A program made the translations under genes and the position numbers. Below are positions 1 through 5,513 of a stretch of DNA of 9,436 bases, piece after piece (the first letter of the stretch is position 1; every line of letters begins with the position of its first letter). The DNA comes from an uncultured Prevotella sp. GTDB taxonomy: Bacteria; Bacteroidota; Bacteroidia; Bacteroidales; Bacteroidaceae. The notes below the pieces were generated by a model. That model did not search any database. It was not told where the DNA came from and was given only the letters and a program-made list of their open reading frames with translations. Location of the stretch: NCBI RefSeq assembly GCF_900549175.1, contig NZ_URNN01000130.1, positions 1 through 9,436 of the forward strand, written 5' to 3'.

Positions 1-117
1 ACTGGGATATAAATATTTACGCAAATATCCTTATATGCACGAATAGCAGCAGAAGAAATTCAAGATATATTGCTTTTATAATACCAAACAAATATGAGTG
101 AATAGACAGAAATTGGA

Positions 118-170
118 TTATTTCTTTAATGCAGAATTATTTTCTGCTAAATTCTGCATTAAAGAAATAA
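118..170. repeat. Perfect 21-bp inverted repeat with 11-nt loop
   Basis: Arms 118-138 and 150-170 are exact reverse complements, beginning TTATTTCTTT and ending AAAGAAATAA, around the loop 139-149. It lies in AT-rich sequence just upstream of the EamA transporter gene. There is no T-run after the right arm, so it is not a textbook intrinsic terminator. It could end an upstream transcript, bind a dimeric protein, or be a remnant of a mobile element. Before it, positions 1-46 contain a short open stretch in frame 2 ending in TAG at 44-46. That might be the tail of an upstream gene, but it is too short to call. Confidence 0.85.
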
Positions 171-227
171 CTTTTGCTCTTTGCGAGCTTTGCATTTAGA
201 AAACCTCAATGTCCCCTATATGATAAG

Positions 228-653
228 GTGTATATTCTGTGGAAATACTATGCAATGCAGTCGGCCCTGTTTGCCGCGCTGACAGCCATATTCTCAAAGA
301 TAGGCGTGAGAGACGTCAACTCAAACCTCGCCACCGCCATCCGCACCACGGTCATCCTGCTGCTCACGTGGGGCATCGTCGCGGCCGGCGGCCGTATGAA
401 CGAAATAAAGGAAGTAAGCCGCCACGCATGGTGCTTCCTCCTTCTTTCCGGTGTCTCCACGGGCCTGTCGTGGCTGTTCTATTTCAAGGCCCTGCAGACG
501 GGCGACGTGTCGCGCGTGGCACCCGTCGACAAGCTCAGCGTTGTCATCACCATCATCCTCGCCTTCGTCCTGCTTAAAGAGCCGGCCAGTCCGAAAGTCA
601 TCGTCGGGGCGCTGCTCATCACGGCCGGATGCGTGGTTATGCTGTGGAAGTAA
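228..653 (+). CDS. EamA-family (drug/metabolite transporter superfamily) single-domain membrane protein
   Basis: This is a small, very hydrophobic protein of about 141 residues with roughly five membrane segments (approximate residues 6-23, 41-54, 68-88, 100-117, 122-140). The stretches SALFAALTAIFSKIGV and NSNLATAIRT near the N-terminus, and FYFKALQTGDVSRVAPVDKL with LLKEP near the C-terminus, are typical of one-domain EamA proteins. Such proteins have half the length of ordinary ten-helix DMT exporters and are expected to act as dimers in the inner membrane. The substrate cannot be told from sequence. The start is uncertain: GTG at 228 gives a family-like N-terminus, the first in-frame ATG is 255, and a TTG lies at 174. 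A CTG at 237 sits where the family often has its initiator before a Trp. The TAA stop is only 4 bp from the convergent flavodoxin gene. Confidence 0.85.
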   Translation: MYILWKYYAMQSALFAALTAIFSKIGVRDVNSNLATAIRTTVILLLTWGIVAAGGRMNEIKEVSRHAWCFLLLSGVSTGLSWLFYFKALQTGDVSRVAPVDKLSVVITIILAFVLLKEPASPKVIVGALLITAGCVVMLWK

Positions 654-657
654 GGCG

Positions 658-1365
658 CTATTTCCTCATCCCAATCTTCTTCAGCCACCGAAGCACGCCG
701 TCACGTGAGCCGTCAACGCGGTCGCGGGCAATGGCGTGACCGTCGAGCACGGTTGCCTTGGGCTCAAGCTCCCTGATGGTCTCGACGGCACCGGAGAAGC
801 GGCTGCCGCCGTGGGTGCAGAACGGGATGACGGTCTTTCCGCCGAAGTCGTATTCGTCGAAGAACGAGTAGAGCGGCATGGGCATGTCGTACCACCAGTT
901 GGGGAAGCCGACGAACACCACGCCGTAGTCCTTCAGATTGCTGATGTACGTGGCCAGCCGCGGGCGCGCGCTGCTGTCTATCTCCTTCTTCGCGGCGTCT
1001 ATCAGGGCCTTGTGCGTGCCGGGATAGGTGTGGGTGGTCTTTATCTCGAAGAGGTCGCCGCCGGTGGCCTCGCTGATGACGGACGCTACATAATGCGTGC
1101 TGCCCATCGTCCGGCCGTTGCTAACGATGCGGCTGGCACCCGACGAGGCGTCTACGCCGTCGGTCTCGGGAACGGAGAAGTATGCCACGAGCACCTTGCC
1201 CGGCTTTCCTGACTTTCCGGCCGTGCCGTTCACCGCCGCCGTGCCTTCCTGCGTGGCTGATTCGACTGAGGCACTGGTGTCACTTCCAGCCGCACGGTTG
1301 TAGGCGGCGATGGCGCATACGGCTGCCGCCGCTATGCATACTGTCAATACGATTGTCTTTTTCAT
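658..1365 (-). CDS. Exported flavodoxin-like protein (Flavodoxin_4 type) with N-terminal membrane segment
   Basis: The protein has 235 residues. Residues 1-21 form a basic start plus hydrophobic helix, so it is a signal peptide or membrane anchor. No good lipobox is present (AAVC lacks the usual -3 residue). A low-complexity Ala/Gly/Ser/Thr linker runs to about 56. The flavodoxin fold follows: strand KVLVAYFS (57-64), NYY-loop region near 152-159 (VGFPNWWYD), strand KTVIPFCTHGG (177-187) and a C-terminal helix. The phosphate-binding loop is unusual: about 25 residues are inserted after YFS before GSTHYVA, a variant I associate with Bacteroidetes flavodoxins. Family members bind FMN and carry electrons; partners here are unknown. 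It is the last gene of the CMD-flavodoxin-flavodoxin unit, 69 bp after the preceding gene, and meets the EamA gene tail to tail. It ends in TAG. Confidence 0.88.
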   Translation of the reverse strand: MKKTIVLTVCIAAAAVCAIAAYNRAAGSDTSASVESATQEGTAAVNGTAGKSGKPGKVLVAYFSVPETDGVDASSGASRIVSNGRTMGSTHYVASVISEATGGDLFEIKTTHTYPGTHKALIDAAKKEIDSSARPRLATYISNLKDYGVVFVGFPNWWYDMPMPLYSFFDEYDFGGKTVIPFCTHGGSRFSGAVETIRELEPKATVLDGHAIARDRVDGSRDGVLRWLKKIGMRK

Positions 1366-1434
1366 AATGCTGTAATTACGTGTTCATTAAAAAAGGGTTG
1401 TTGAAACTTGTGGAGCGTGACTTCGCGTGCCGGC

Positions 1435-2199
1435 CTATCTTATCACTCCAATCCTGCGGAGCCACGCTTCCGTGCCCCTTGCGTTGCCCGGCATGTCGAT
1501 ACCGGCGTCGTCGGCCGGGCCGGGAGTGGTGATGTCGTCGGGGTTGAGGTCTTCGGGCAGCGTCTCCGGTATGTGCCTTGAACCGGGCGTGAGCCTGTAT
1601 ATCTTCTGCATTGTCTCGTTCAGGTAGGTTGTGGCTCCGTAGGTTATGAACGGCACAATCACCTTGCCTTTCAGGTCGTATGCCTCAAGAAACGTGCATA
1701 CCACCATTGCGGGCTGATGCCACCAGCAGGGCGAACCGACAAAGATGGTGTCGTACTGCGCTATCGTCTCCGCGTCGGGCAGGTTGGCCACTCCGGGGCG
1801 CAGGTCGTTGTAAGCCTCGTTCTGTATGCGGTCGCTGTCGTCATACTGGTTTGCGGCGTACGGCTCGGCAGCCTCTATGCGGTAGACCTCCGCGCCAGTC
1901 AGCTCGGCTATGCGCTCGGCCACGGCCTGTGTGTGCCCCTGAGCCGAGAAATATGCCACGAGCGTTTTCCCTTTCACGCCGGGATTGTCGGGCGTGTCGG
2001 GGCTGTCGGGGTTGTCAGGCGTATCGGGATCGTCAGGTTCGTCCGTGTCGCCCGTCCCGTCGGTGTTGTCTTCGTCTCCGGATGCTCCGGGAGTAGTTGG
2101 CAGTTCCGTTTCCGTCGCGGCGGGGTCGTCGTCATGCGAGCATGCGGGCATGACGGTAAGGGAAAAGAGTAAAAGCGGGATAATTAATAACTTTCTCAT
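1435..2199 (-). CDS. Flavodoxin lipoprotein, predicted surface-exposed
   Basis: The protein has 254 residues. The signal peptide MRKLLIIPLLLFSLTVMPAC places the lipid-modified Cys at residue 20. It is followed by S-H-D-D-D, which fits the acidic lipoprotein export signal reported for surface lipoproteins of the Bacteroides group. An acidic Pro/Asp linker (about 22-74) leads to the flavodoxin domain: KTLVAYFSAQGHTQAVAE (78-95) is the first strand and an SxxGxT phosphate-binding loop, FVGSPCWWHQPA (153-164) is the second FMN loop, and KVIVPFITYGAT (179-190) is the next strand. Expected role is FMN-based electron transfer outside the cytoplasm; the partner is unknown. It starts 22 bp after the CMD gene, so co-transcription is likely. 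Export of a flavodoxin requires FMN outside the cytoplasm or export of the loaded protein, which is odd. The lipobox (-3 Met) is weaker than consensus. Confidence 0.9.
   Translation of the reverse strand: MRKLLIIPLLLFSLTVMPACSHDDDPAATETELPTTPGASGDEDNTDGTGDTDEPDDPDTPDNPDSPDTPDNPGVKGKTLVAYFSAQGHTQAVAERIAELTGAEVYRIEAAEPYAANQYDDSDRIQNEAYNDLRPGVANLPDAETIAQYDTIFVGSPCWWHQPAMVVCTFLEAYDLKGKVIVPFITYGATTYLNETMQKIYRLTPGSRHIPETLPEDLNPDDITTPGPADDAGIDMPGNARGTEAWLRRIGVIR
1981..2037 (-). repeat. 9-bp codon repeat encoding a Pro-Asp-x linker
   Basis: Within the lipoprotein flavodoxin gene the coding sequence repeats Pro-Asp-(Asp/Thr/Asn/Ser) about six times (residues 55-73), giving an imperfect 9-bp tandem repeat. 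The peptide would be an extended, acidic, Pro-stiffened spacer between the lipid anchor and the flavodoxin fold. Such repeats can change copy number by slippage, always in frame. Confidence 0.85.
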
Positions 2200-2221
2200 A
2201 TCAGTTTGTTTTTTTGATGTT

Positions 2222-2977
2222 TTATTTGTGCTTCACATTCATCACGTTGCTATCCGTGCTACCGGTATTGAAGGCCCGTGCCATGGCGATGGCGCGGTCG
2301 AGCTGTCCCTGCGTATATCCGAGGTTGCGGCAGATGGCCGAGTGTCCGCGCAGCATGGGCTCGACGCTCTCGCCCAGTGCGGCGATGACCGACACCGTGG
2401 CAAGCTCGCGCTCGGCGTATGTCAGGACGTCGCGCTCGAACAGGTCGGCAAAGAGATGTTCTTTCAGGAAACGCTCTATCGCGGGAGCGAACTCGGCGTA
2501 GGCGGCTTTCGGGGCATCGGCGGGTATGCCGGAGATTTCGGCCAGGATGTCGCGCCCGCGGTCGTAGCGGCTGCGGCTGTCGGTGACGGGCGATGCGTCG
2601 CGTCCGGACGCGTCGCTGATGCCCTGCGCCTTGCGCTCGCCGAGCACGGCGATGAACGTCTGCAGGGCGCGGAGGCTGCGCGGAAAGCCGCAGTAGGCGT
2701 ACGAGTGTATCAGCAGCTCGCGTATCTCGCTTACCGTCAGGCTGTCGTCAAGTCCCGCGGCAAGCGCCGGCCTGAGACTCTCCAGGTCGCCGCGCCCCGT
2801 GCACGACGCAATCTCCACTATCCGCTGCTGCCTTCGCGTCAGCGTGTCCGTCTGTTCCTGCGCTTTCTGCGTGTGCGTAATATCCCGTGCTATCGTCGTT
2901 TCCGTCTGTTCCTGCGCCCTGAGTGTGCCCGTCAGCATGACGGCCGCCGTCAGCACGATAGTTGCCATGTGTTTCAT
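2222..2977 (-). CDS. Exported carboxymuconolactone decarboxylase (CMD)-family protein, two CMD repeats
   Basis: The protein has 251 residues. Residues 1-21 are a signal peptide ending LRA, followed by a polar Gln/Thr-rich stretch to about 50. There are two helical CMD-type repeats. The first spans about 52-113 and contains EIRELLIHSYAYCGFPRSL (84-102). The second spans about 170-233 and contains ERELATVSVIAALGE and GHSAICRNLG (211-220). The AhpD CxxC redox pair is missing; single cysteines lie at 96 and 216, so an alkylhydroperoxidase function is not supported. Bacteroidetes CMD proteins of this kind commonly neighbour flavodoxins and reductases, but their reaction is not established. It is the first gene of the three-gene unit. 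The start at 2977 follows AAGGACA and lies 27 bp below a consensus -7 box, with a paired TTACGGAT operator further up. Confidence 0.9.
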   Translation of the reverse strand: MKHMATIVLTAAVMLTGTLRAQEQTETTIARDITHTQKAQEQTDTLTRRQQRIVEIASCTGRGDLESLRPALAAGLDDSLTVSEIRELLIHSYAYCGFPRSLRALQTFIAVLGERKAQGISDASGRDASPVTDSRSRYDRGRDILAEISGIPADAPKAAYAEFAPAIERFLKEHLFADLFERDVLTYAERELATVSVIAALGESVEPMLRGHSAICRNLGYTQGQLDRAIAMARAFNTGSTDSNVMNVKHK

Positions 2978-3001
2978 TGTCCTTGCAGTTTTTTATTCTG
3001 C

Positions 3002-3073
3002 TGCAAAGTTAGTCTGTGCGGGCCGGAAAGGCGTTATCCAAATTACGGATTGAGGTATAAATTTTACGGATGG
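3002..3073 (-). promoter_or_regulatory. CMD-operon promoter with twin TTACGGAT operator (copy A)
   Basis: On the minus strand TAACTTTG (plus 3004-3011) is a perfect Bacteroidetes -7 box. No TTTG -33 box stands 19-21 bp upstream, suggesting an activated promoter. Two direct copies of TTACGGAT lie at 3043-3050 and 3064-3071, 21 bp start to start, preceded by TTATCCAAA. The 70 bp from 3002 align gap-free with 7969-8038, and I count 55 identities. Twin direct half-sites two helical turns apart are typical of AraC-family activators. The block ends 6 bp from the ferredoxin stop codon. Confidence 0.75.
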
Positions 3074-3078
3074 ATGCG

Positions 3079-3285
3079 TTACCTGTTGCAGAACACGCAC
3101 TGCGGGCATGTCTTTATGCACTTGCCGCACCCTATACAGGCATCCGCATCGCGGAACACCACATGCTTGTGCCACAGGAAACCCACTTTCCCGATAACCT
3201 TCTTCGGACACTTTTCCACACACTCCCAGCACGCCACGCAGCGGCGCGGGTTCATCGTTACATAATCTGTTGTAAGTCTTTTCAT
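3079..3285 (-). CDS. Small two-[4Fe-4S] ferredoxin
   Basis: The protein has 68 residues with two complete CxxCxxCxxxC(P) motifs: C16, C19, C22, C26 and C50, C53, C56, C60. A loop with Trp and His lies between them. Two extra cysteines (C63, C66) sit at the C-terminus. This is the 2x[4Fe-4S] bacterial ferredoxin fold, a soluble cytoplasmic electron carrier (no signal peptide). The start ATG at 3285 is preferred because upstream codons back to 3309 overlap the -7 box region. It lies upstream of the CMD/flavodoxin operon on the same strand, with that operon's promoter filling the gap, so read-through is possible. It may donate electrons to redox partners encoded nearby, but the natural partner is not shown by sequence. 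Confidence 0.93.
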   Translation of the reverse strand: MKRLTTDYVTMNPRRCVACWECVEKCPKKVIGKVGFLWHKHVVFRDADACIGCGKCIKTCPQCVFCNR

Positions 3286-3306
3286 CGTTATCTCCTTTTT
3301 TGCCTG

Positions 3307-3314
3307 CAAAGTTA
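3307..3314 (-). promoter_or_regulatory. -7 box of the ferredoxin gene
   Basis: The minus strand reads TAACTTTG, a perfect TAnnTTTG, about 21 bp upstream of the chosen ATG at 3285. The flanking TGCAAAGTTA and a GGCGGAAAA stretch about 20 bp further up resemble the CMD and yqhD promoters, but the twin TTACGGAT sites are absent. No clear -33 box is seen. Confidence 0.6.
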
Positions 3315-3423
3315 AGCAGTAAGGGCGGAAAAGGGGATAGACGGAACAAGGCGGTGCTTGGACAATCCGAGGTTTTTTGTCAGTCTTAACGGGAGAGAAG
3401 TATGGCCCGTCGTCTGCGGACTG

Positions 3424-3978
3424 TCATTTTACGCCGAAAGTCTTTGTCGCATAATAAAGATACTTTCCGTTACGTGAATAAAACGCCAGTCGTATTTTAT
3501 ATTTTCCTTGCATATTGTCTTTTCTTACAGGGAAAAAGAACTTCTTTGATTGCCGCGTGTGCGGAGCGATGTATATCCCGATGTCCTCTTTCGAGAAATT
3601 GTCGGGATAGGGCAAGGCTGTCCACGAACTGTCTGTCTCGTCGTAATACATGAATGAATTGTTCGAGAAACATATCGTGTCGCCTGTATTGTTATACATA
3701 TCGGCCGATACGTAAAATGATTCAGCCTCCGGCACATCGAGCGCCAGATTGCATACATCTATGCACGGCTTCTTTATGCTTATGGTATTTCCGTTTTCTT
3801 GCATGCACATCTCTACGGTCGTTTCCTCATTTTCCGCCAGCCTGACATCACTGTATATGCCGGATGAATCAATGGCGGATGTCCCGTCGCCCGTTGCCAT
3901 GGTCTTGCGGACTTTCACTTGCTCGTTACAACCTGCAAGTGAAAAGAGAGTGCAAAGTATGATTACCGTCCTGAACAT
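3424..3978 (-). CDS. Small lipoprotein with C-terminal Ig-like domain, function unknown
   Basis: The protein has 184 residues. The signal peptide ends in the lipobox SLAGC, with the lipid Cys at 17. No acidic tail follows (NEQVK), so a periplasm-facing location is more likely than surface. Residues about 60-184 are beta-rich. They contain YNNTGDTICFSNN (95-107), SSWTALPYPDNFSKEDIGIY (118-137) and GKYKIRLAFYS (158-168). This pattern resembles the bacterial Ig-like domain (Big_14 type) in which a polypeptide with NNTG and a hydrophobic GKY-I/RL strand is common; this is recognition by eye. No catalytic residues are evident. The start at 3978 is preferred over 3999 because the -7 box at 3989-3996 would lie inside the longer version. 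It is flanked by the tandem array upstream and the ferredoxin promoter downstream, with no obvious operon partner. Confidence 0.78.
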   Translation of the reverse strand: MFRTVIILCTLFSLAGCNEQVKVRKTMATGDGTSAIDSSGIYSDVRLAENEETTVEMCMQENGNTISIKKPCIDVCNLALDVPEAESFYVSADMYNNTGDTICFSNNSFMYYDETDSSWTALPYPDNFSKEDIGIYIAPHTRQSKKFFFPVRKDNMQGKYKIRLAFYSRNGKYLYYATKTFGVK

Positions 3979-3988
3979 AATTCTTTCG

Positions 3989-3996
3989 CAAAGATA
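3989..3996 (-). promoter_or_regulatory. -7 box of the Ig-like lipoprotein gene
   Basis: The minus strand reads TATCTTTG, matching TAnnTTTG, and ends only about 10 bp from the ATG at 3978. A transcript from it would have a leader of only a few bases. No convincing -33 TTTG is seen. Confidence 0.5.
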
Positions 3997-4051
3997 CATA
4001 TAAAAAAGCGAAATCCGGTGCTTGATAAAGAATTTTAATATGACCGGAGAA

Positions 4052-4200
4052 TTTTCTCACGTTAGATTTTTATTTTTCTCACGTAGAAAAAATATTTTCT
4101 CACGATAAAAAAATAATTTTCTTACGTAGATTTTTATTTTTCTTACGTAGAAAAATAATTTTGTTACGTAGAAAAAATATTTTGTTATATAGCAGGGAAA
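4052..4200. repeat. AT-rich 21/22-bp tandem array, seven degenerate units
   Basis: Units begin at 4052, 4074, 4095, 4117, 4138, 4159 and 4180 (steps 22, 21, 22, 21, 21, 21). The consensus is TTTTCTTACGTAGAAAAA with a short A/T tail. Each unit is close to palindromic around TACGTA or CACGT, and the last unit (TTTTGTTATATAG) is decayed. The steps differ mainly through the length of A/T runs, suggesting slippage. A period of two helical turns with phased A-tracts could bend DNA. It lies between the AraC-1 stop and the lipoprotein promoter. On the minus strand the array is open as a 63-codon frame (4057-4248) with a Lys/Arg/Phe/Tyr heptad pattern; I do not treat it as a proven gene. Confidence 0.88.
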
Positions 4201-4257
4201 TCTGTGGTATATGGCACGCCATTCACGTGCATGTCGTTCGCAAGGCATTTGAACGGG

Positions 4258-5118
4258 CTATCCGCGGTTTCTCTGCCTGAACAGGGTGGGGCTGACGCCC
4301 GTCGCCTGTGTGAACATGCGGGAGAAATAGGCATGGTCGTCGATGCCGAGGCTGTCGGCAATCTCCTTTATTGACAGGTCGGTATGGACGAGTTGGCGTT
4401 TGGCACGCAGCACCACCTCGTTCTTTATGAACGACGTGGCGTTCATGCCCGTGACGCTTCTCACCACCTCGTTCAGATAGACGGCCGATATGTTCAGGAG
4501 CGAGGCGTAATGGGACGGCTGGCGGTTGGCGGAAAGATGCTCCGCCAACAGGCGGCGGAAGGACACCACAAGGCTGACATGCCTCTGGCTGTGCCTCGTC
4601 TGCTGCATGCCGGCGGCCTCAACGGCTTCGGCAACGATGCCGATAAACGTCTCCGCCATCCGCCGTACCGTCGCCTTCTCCATTGTTGTCTCCTGCCTTT
4701 CCGTGATTCCGCCTGCCCTTCCGGCAAGTAGCGCGGCAATCTGCAGCAGCTCGTTTCTCCGCCGCGCGTCAATCCTGAATGACGAGGCGAAGAGCGAGAA
4801 GTTGTCGAAGACGCACTTCTCCGCGCCGCCCACGAAACTGCTGTCGGCGATGAGCAGCCAGCCCTCAGCGCTTTCGGCCCCGAGAAATCTGTGCACCTGT
4901 CCTGGCTGTATCAGGAACATGTCGCCCGCGGCGAAGCGCTGTTCCTTGAAGTCGATTACGCCGCAGCCAGTGCCGCCCTCAACCAGTCCGAAGATGTAGT
5001 AGTCGTCCTGATGGGCGTAAGTCACGGGGCTGTGACCGCTTTCCGCCGCGTTTATCCGCCGCAGCCAGACTCCGGAGGCGGAGAGCAGCGATGATTTGTG
5101 TTGTGGAAGTGTTGACAT
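4258..5118 (-). CDS. AraC-family transcriptional regulator (AraC-1)
   Basis: The protein has 286 residues. The N-terminal half is a cupin-like sensor: YAHQDDYYIFGLVEGGTG (34-51), FAAGDMFLIQPGQVHRF (62-78). The C-terminal half is the double helix-turn-helix: first HTH about 204-225 (YASLLNISAVYLNEVVRSVTG), second about 246-282 (DLSIKEIADSLGIDDHAYFSRMF, then GVSPTLFRQ). Length and order are normal for the family, so it should be a DNA-binding regulator responding to a small effector. ATG 5118 is chosen over 5151 because a good -7 box lies at 5138-5145, inside the longer version. It stands alone, with its own promoter upstream and the tandem array downstream. Its target is unknown; it is a candidate binder of the TTACGGAT pairs if AraC-2 is inactive. 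It ends in TAG. Confidence 0.92.
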   Translation of the reverse strand: MSTLPQHKSSLLSASGVWLRRINAAESGHSPVTYAHQDDYYIFGLVEGGTGCGVIDFKEQRFAAGDMFLIQPGQVHRFLGAESAEGWLLIADSSFVGGAEKCVFDNFSLFASSFRIDARRRNELLQIAALLAGRAGGITERQETTMEKATVRRMAETFIGIVAEAVEAAGMQQTRHSQRHVSLVVSFRRLLAEHLSANRQPSHYASLLNISAVYLNEVVRSVTGMNATSFIKNEVVLRAKRQLVHTDLSIKEIADSLGIDDHAYFSRMFTQATGVSPTLFRQRNRG

Positions 5119-5137
5119 GTCTTGACTGTTTAGGGTG

Positions 5138-5171
5138 CAAAGATAATGCAAATCTTGGCAGAATCACCAAC
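5138..5171 (-). promoter_or_regulatory. AraC-1 promoter
   Basis: The minus strand has TATCTTTG (plus 5138-5145), a perfect TAnnTTTG -7 box, with GTTGG (plus 5167-5171) about 21 bp upstream as a TTTG-like -33 element. The start codon is 20 bp downstream. This is the most complete promoter in the window. The -33 region overlaps the stop codon of the possible gene remnant at 5164-5295. Confidence 0.6.
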
Positions 5172-5295
5172 TTTGTTTGAAACAACGTTCGATGAGGTCA
5201 ATATTCCGCTTTTCTTCAGCCAGCTTCATGCGGAGCTGCGTGCTGACGTTGATTAAATACGGTGCCGCACGTGGTGAGCGTTCAGGAGCAAAGCA
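5164..5295 (-). pseudogene. Possible C-terminal gene remnant
   Basis: On the minus strand a 43-codon stretch without start ends in TGA at 5164-5166. Its last 30 residues include STQLRMKLAEEKRNIDLIER and end CFKQSW. This looks like an amphipathic protein tail, not random translation. Upstream a TAG closes the frame. I cannot name the family; a decayed mobile-element or regulator gene is possible. It could also be chance, hence the low confidence. Confidence 0.3.
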
Positions 5296-5321
5296 CTATA
5301 GGGAGCGTGCCGGAAACGAAG

Positions 5322-5394
5322 ACGCAGCCACGTGAAAACCTTCAGGCCCGTGCGGATTTACGCTCATCGGCTGAAGGTTATCACGCGGCTGCGT
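5322..5394. repeat. Long imperfect inverted repeat (22 of 24 pairs)
   Basis: Arm 5322-5345 pairs with 5371-5394 without gaps: ACGCAGCC/GGCTGCGT, CGTGA/TCACG and AACCTTCAG/CTGAAGGTT, separated by only two mismatches (5330/5386 and 5336/5380). The loop is 25 nt. A further TTCAGGA (5281-5287) can pair with TCCTGAA (5395-5401). There is no T-run on either side. It is transcribed downstream of the hydrolase if that message extends this far. It could be an mRNA-end stabiliser, a small RNA, or an extragenic palindromic element. The rest of 5119-5508 holds the AraC-1 promoter, the possible remnant, and the 15-bp repeats; no other gene is seen. Confidence 0.85.
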
Positions 5395-5432
5395 GTCCTG
5401 AATACAACCCAATTATCAAGACTCTTTGTTGG

Positions 5433-5513
5433 TCTTGCCGTTTACGGCTTTGCTGTCTTTAGTTCTGTAGTTTGTCGTTTATGGTTTTGTAGTCTATGGT
5501 CTCGCGGTTTACA
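5433..5513. repeat. Degenerate ~15-bp tandem repeats after the hydrolase gene
   Basis: Copies TCTTGCCGTTTACGG (5433-5447), TTTGTCGTTTATGG (5471-5484) and TTTTGTAGTCTATGG (5485-5499) are related, and TCTCGCGGTTTACA (5500-5513) runs into the hydrolase stop codon (5509-5511). Within it, GCCGTTTACGGC (5437-5448) is a small hairpin and CAAGAC/GTCTTG (5417-5422, 5432-5437) another. It lies in the 3' region of the hydrolase transcript. Confidence 0.65.

Noticed and set aside
1..46. Tail of an upstream gene (LGYKYLRKYPYMHE then stop)
   Set aside because: Fourteen codons at the window edge look protein-like, but another frame is open too, so it cannot be decided from this window.
1985..3265. 426-codon plus-strand open frame
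   Set aside because: It crosses antisense to the flavodoxin linker, CMD gene, the operator block and the ferredoxin. Its start is a translated 9-bp repeat.
2993..3349. 118-codon minus-strand frame overlapping the ferredoxin
   Set aside because: It is another frame over the two Cys-cluster gene and runs through the CMD promoter. The 68-residue frame has both perfect 4Fe-4S motifs.
3305..3350. Third copy of the TTACGGAT operator at the ferredoxin promoter
   Set aside because: The -7 box and a GGCGGAAAA patch resemble the other two promoters, but only a poor ACGGA match is present, at a different spacing.
4052..4200. CRISPR array
   Set aside because: Units are contiguous 21/22-mers with no unique spacers, are degenerate, and no cas gene is nearby. 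The same reasoning excludes the other arrays.
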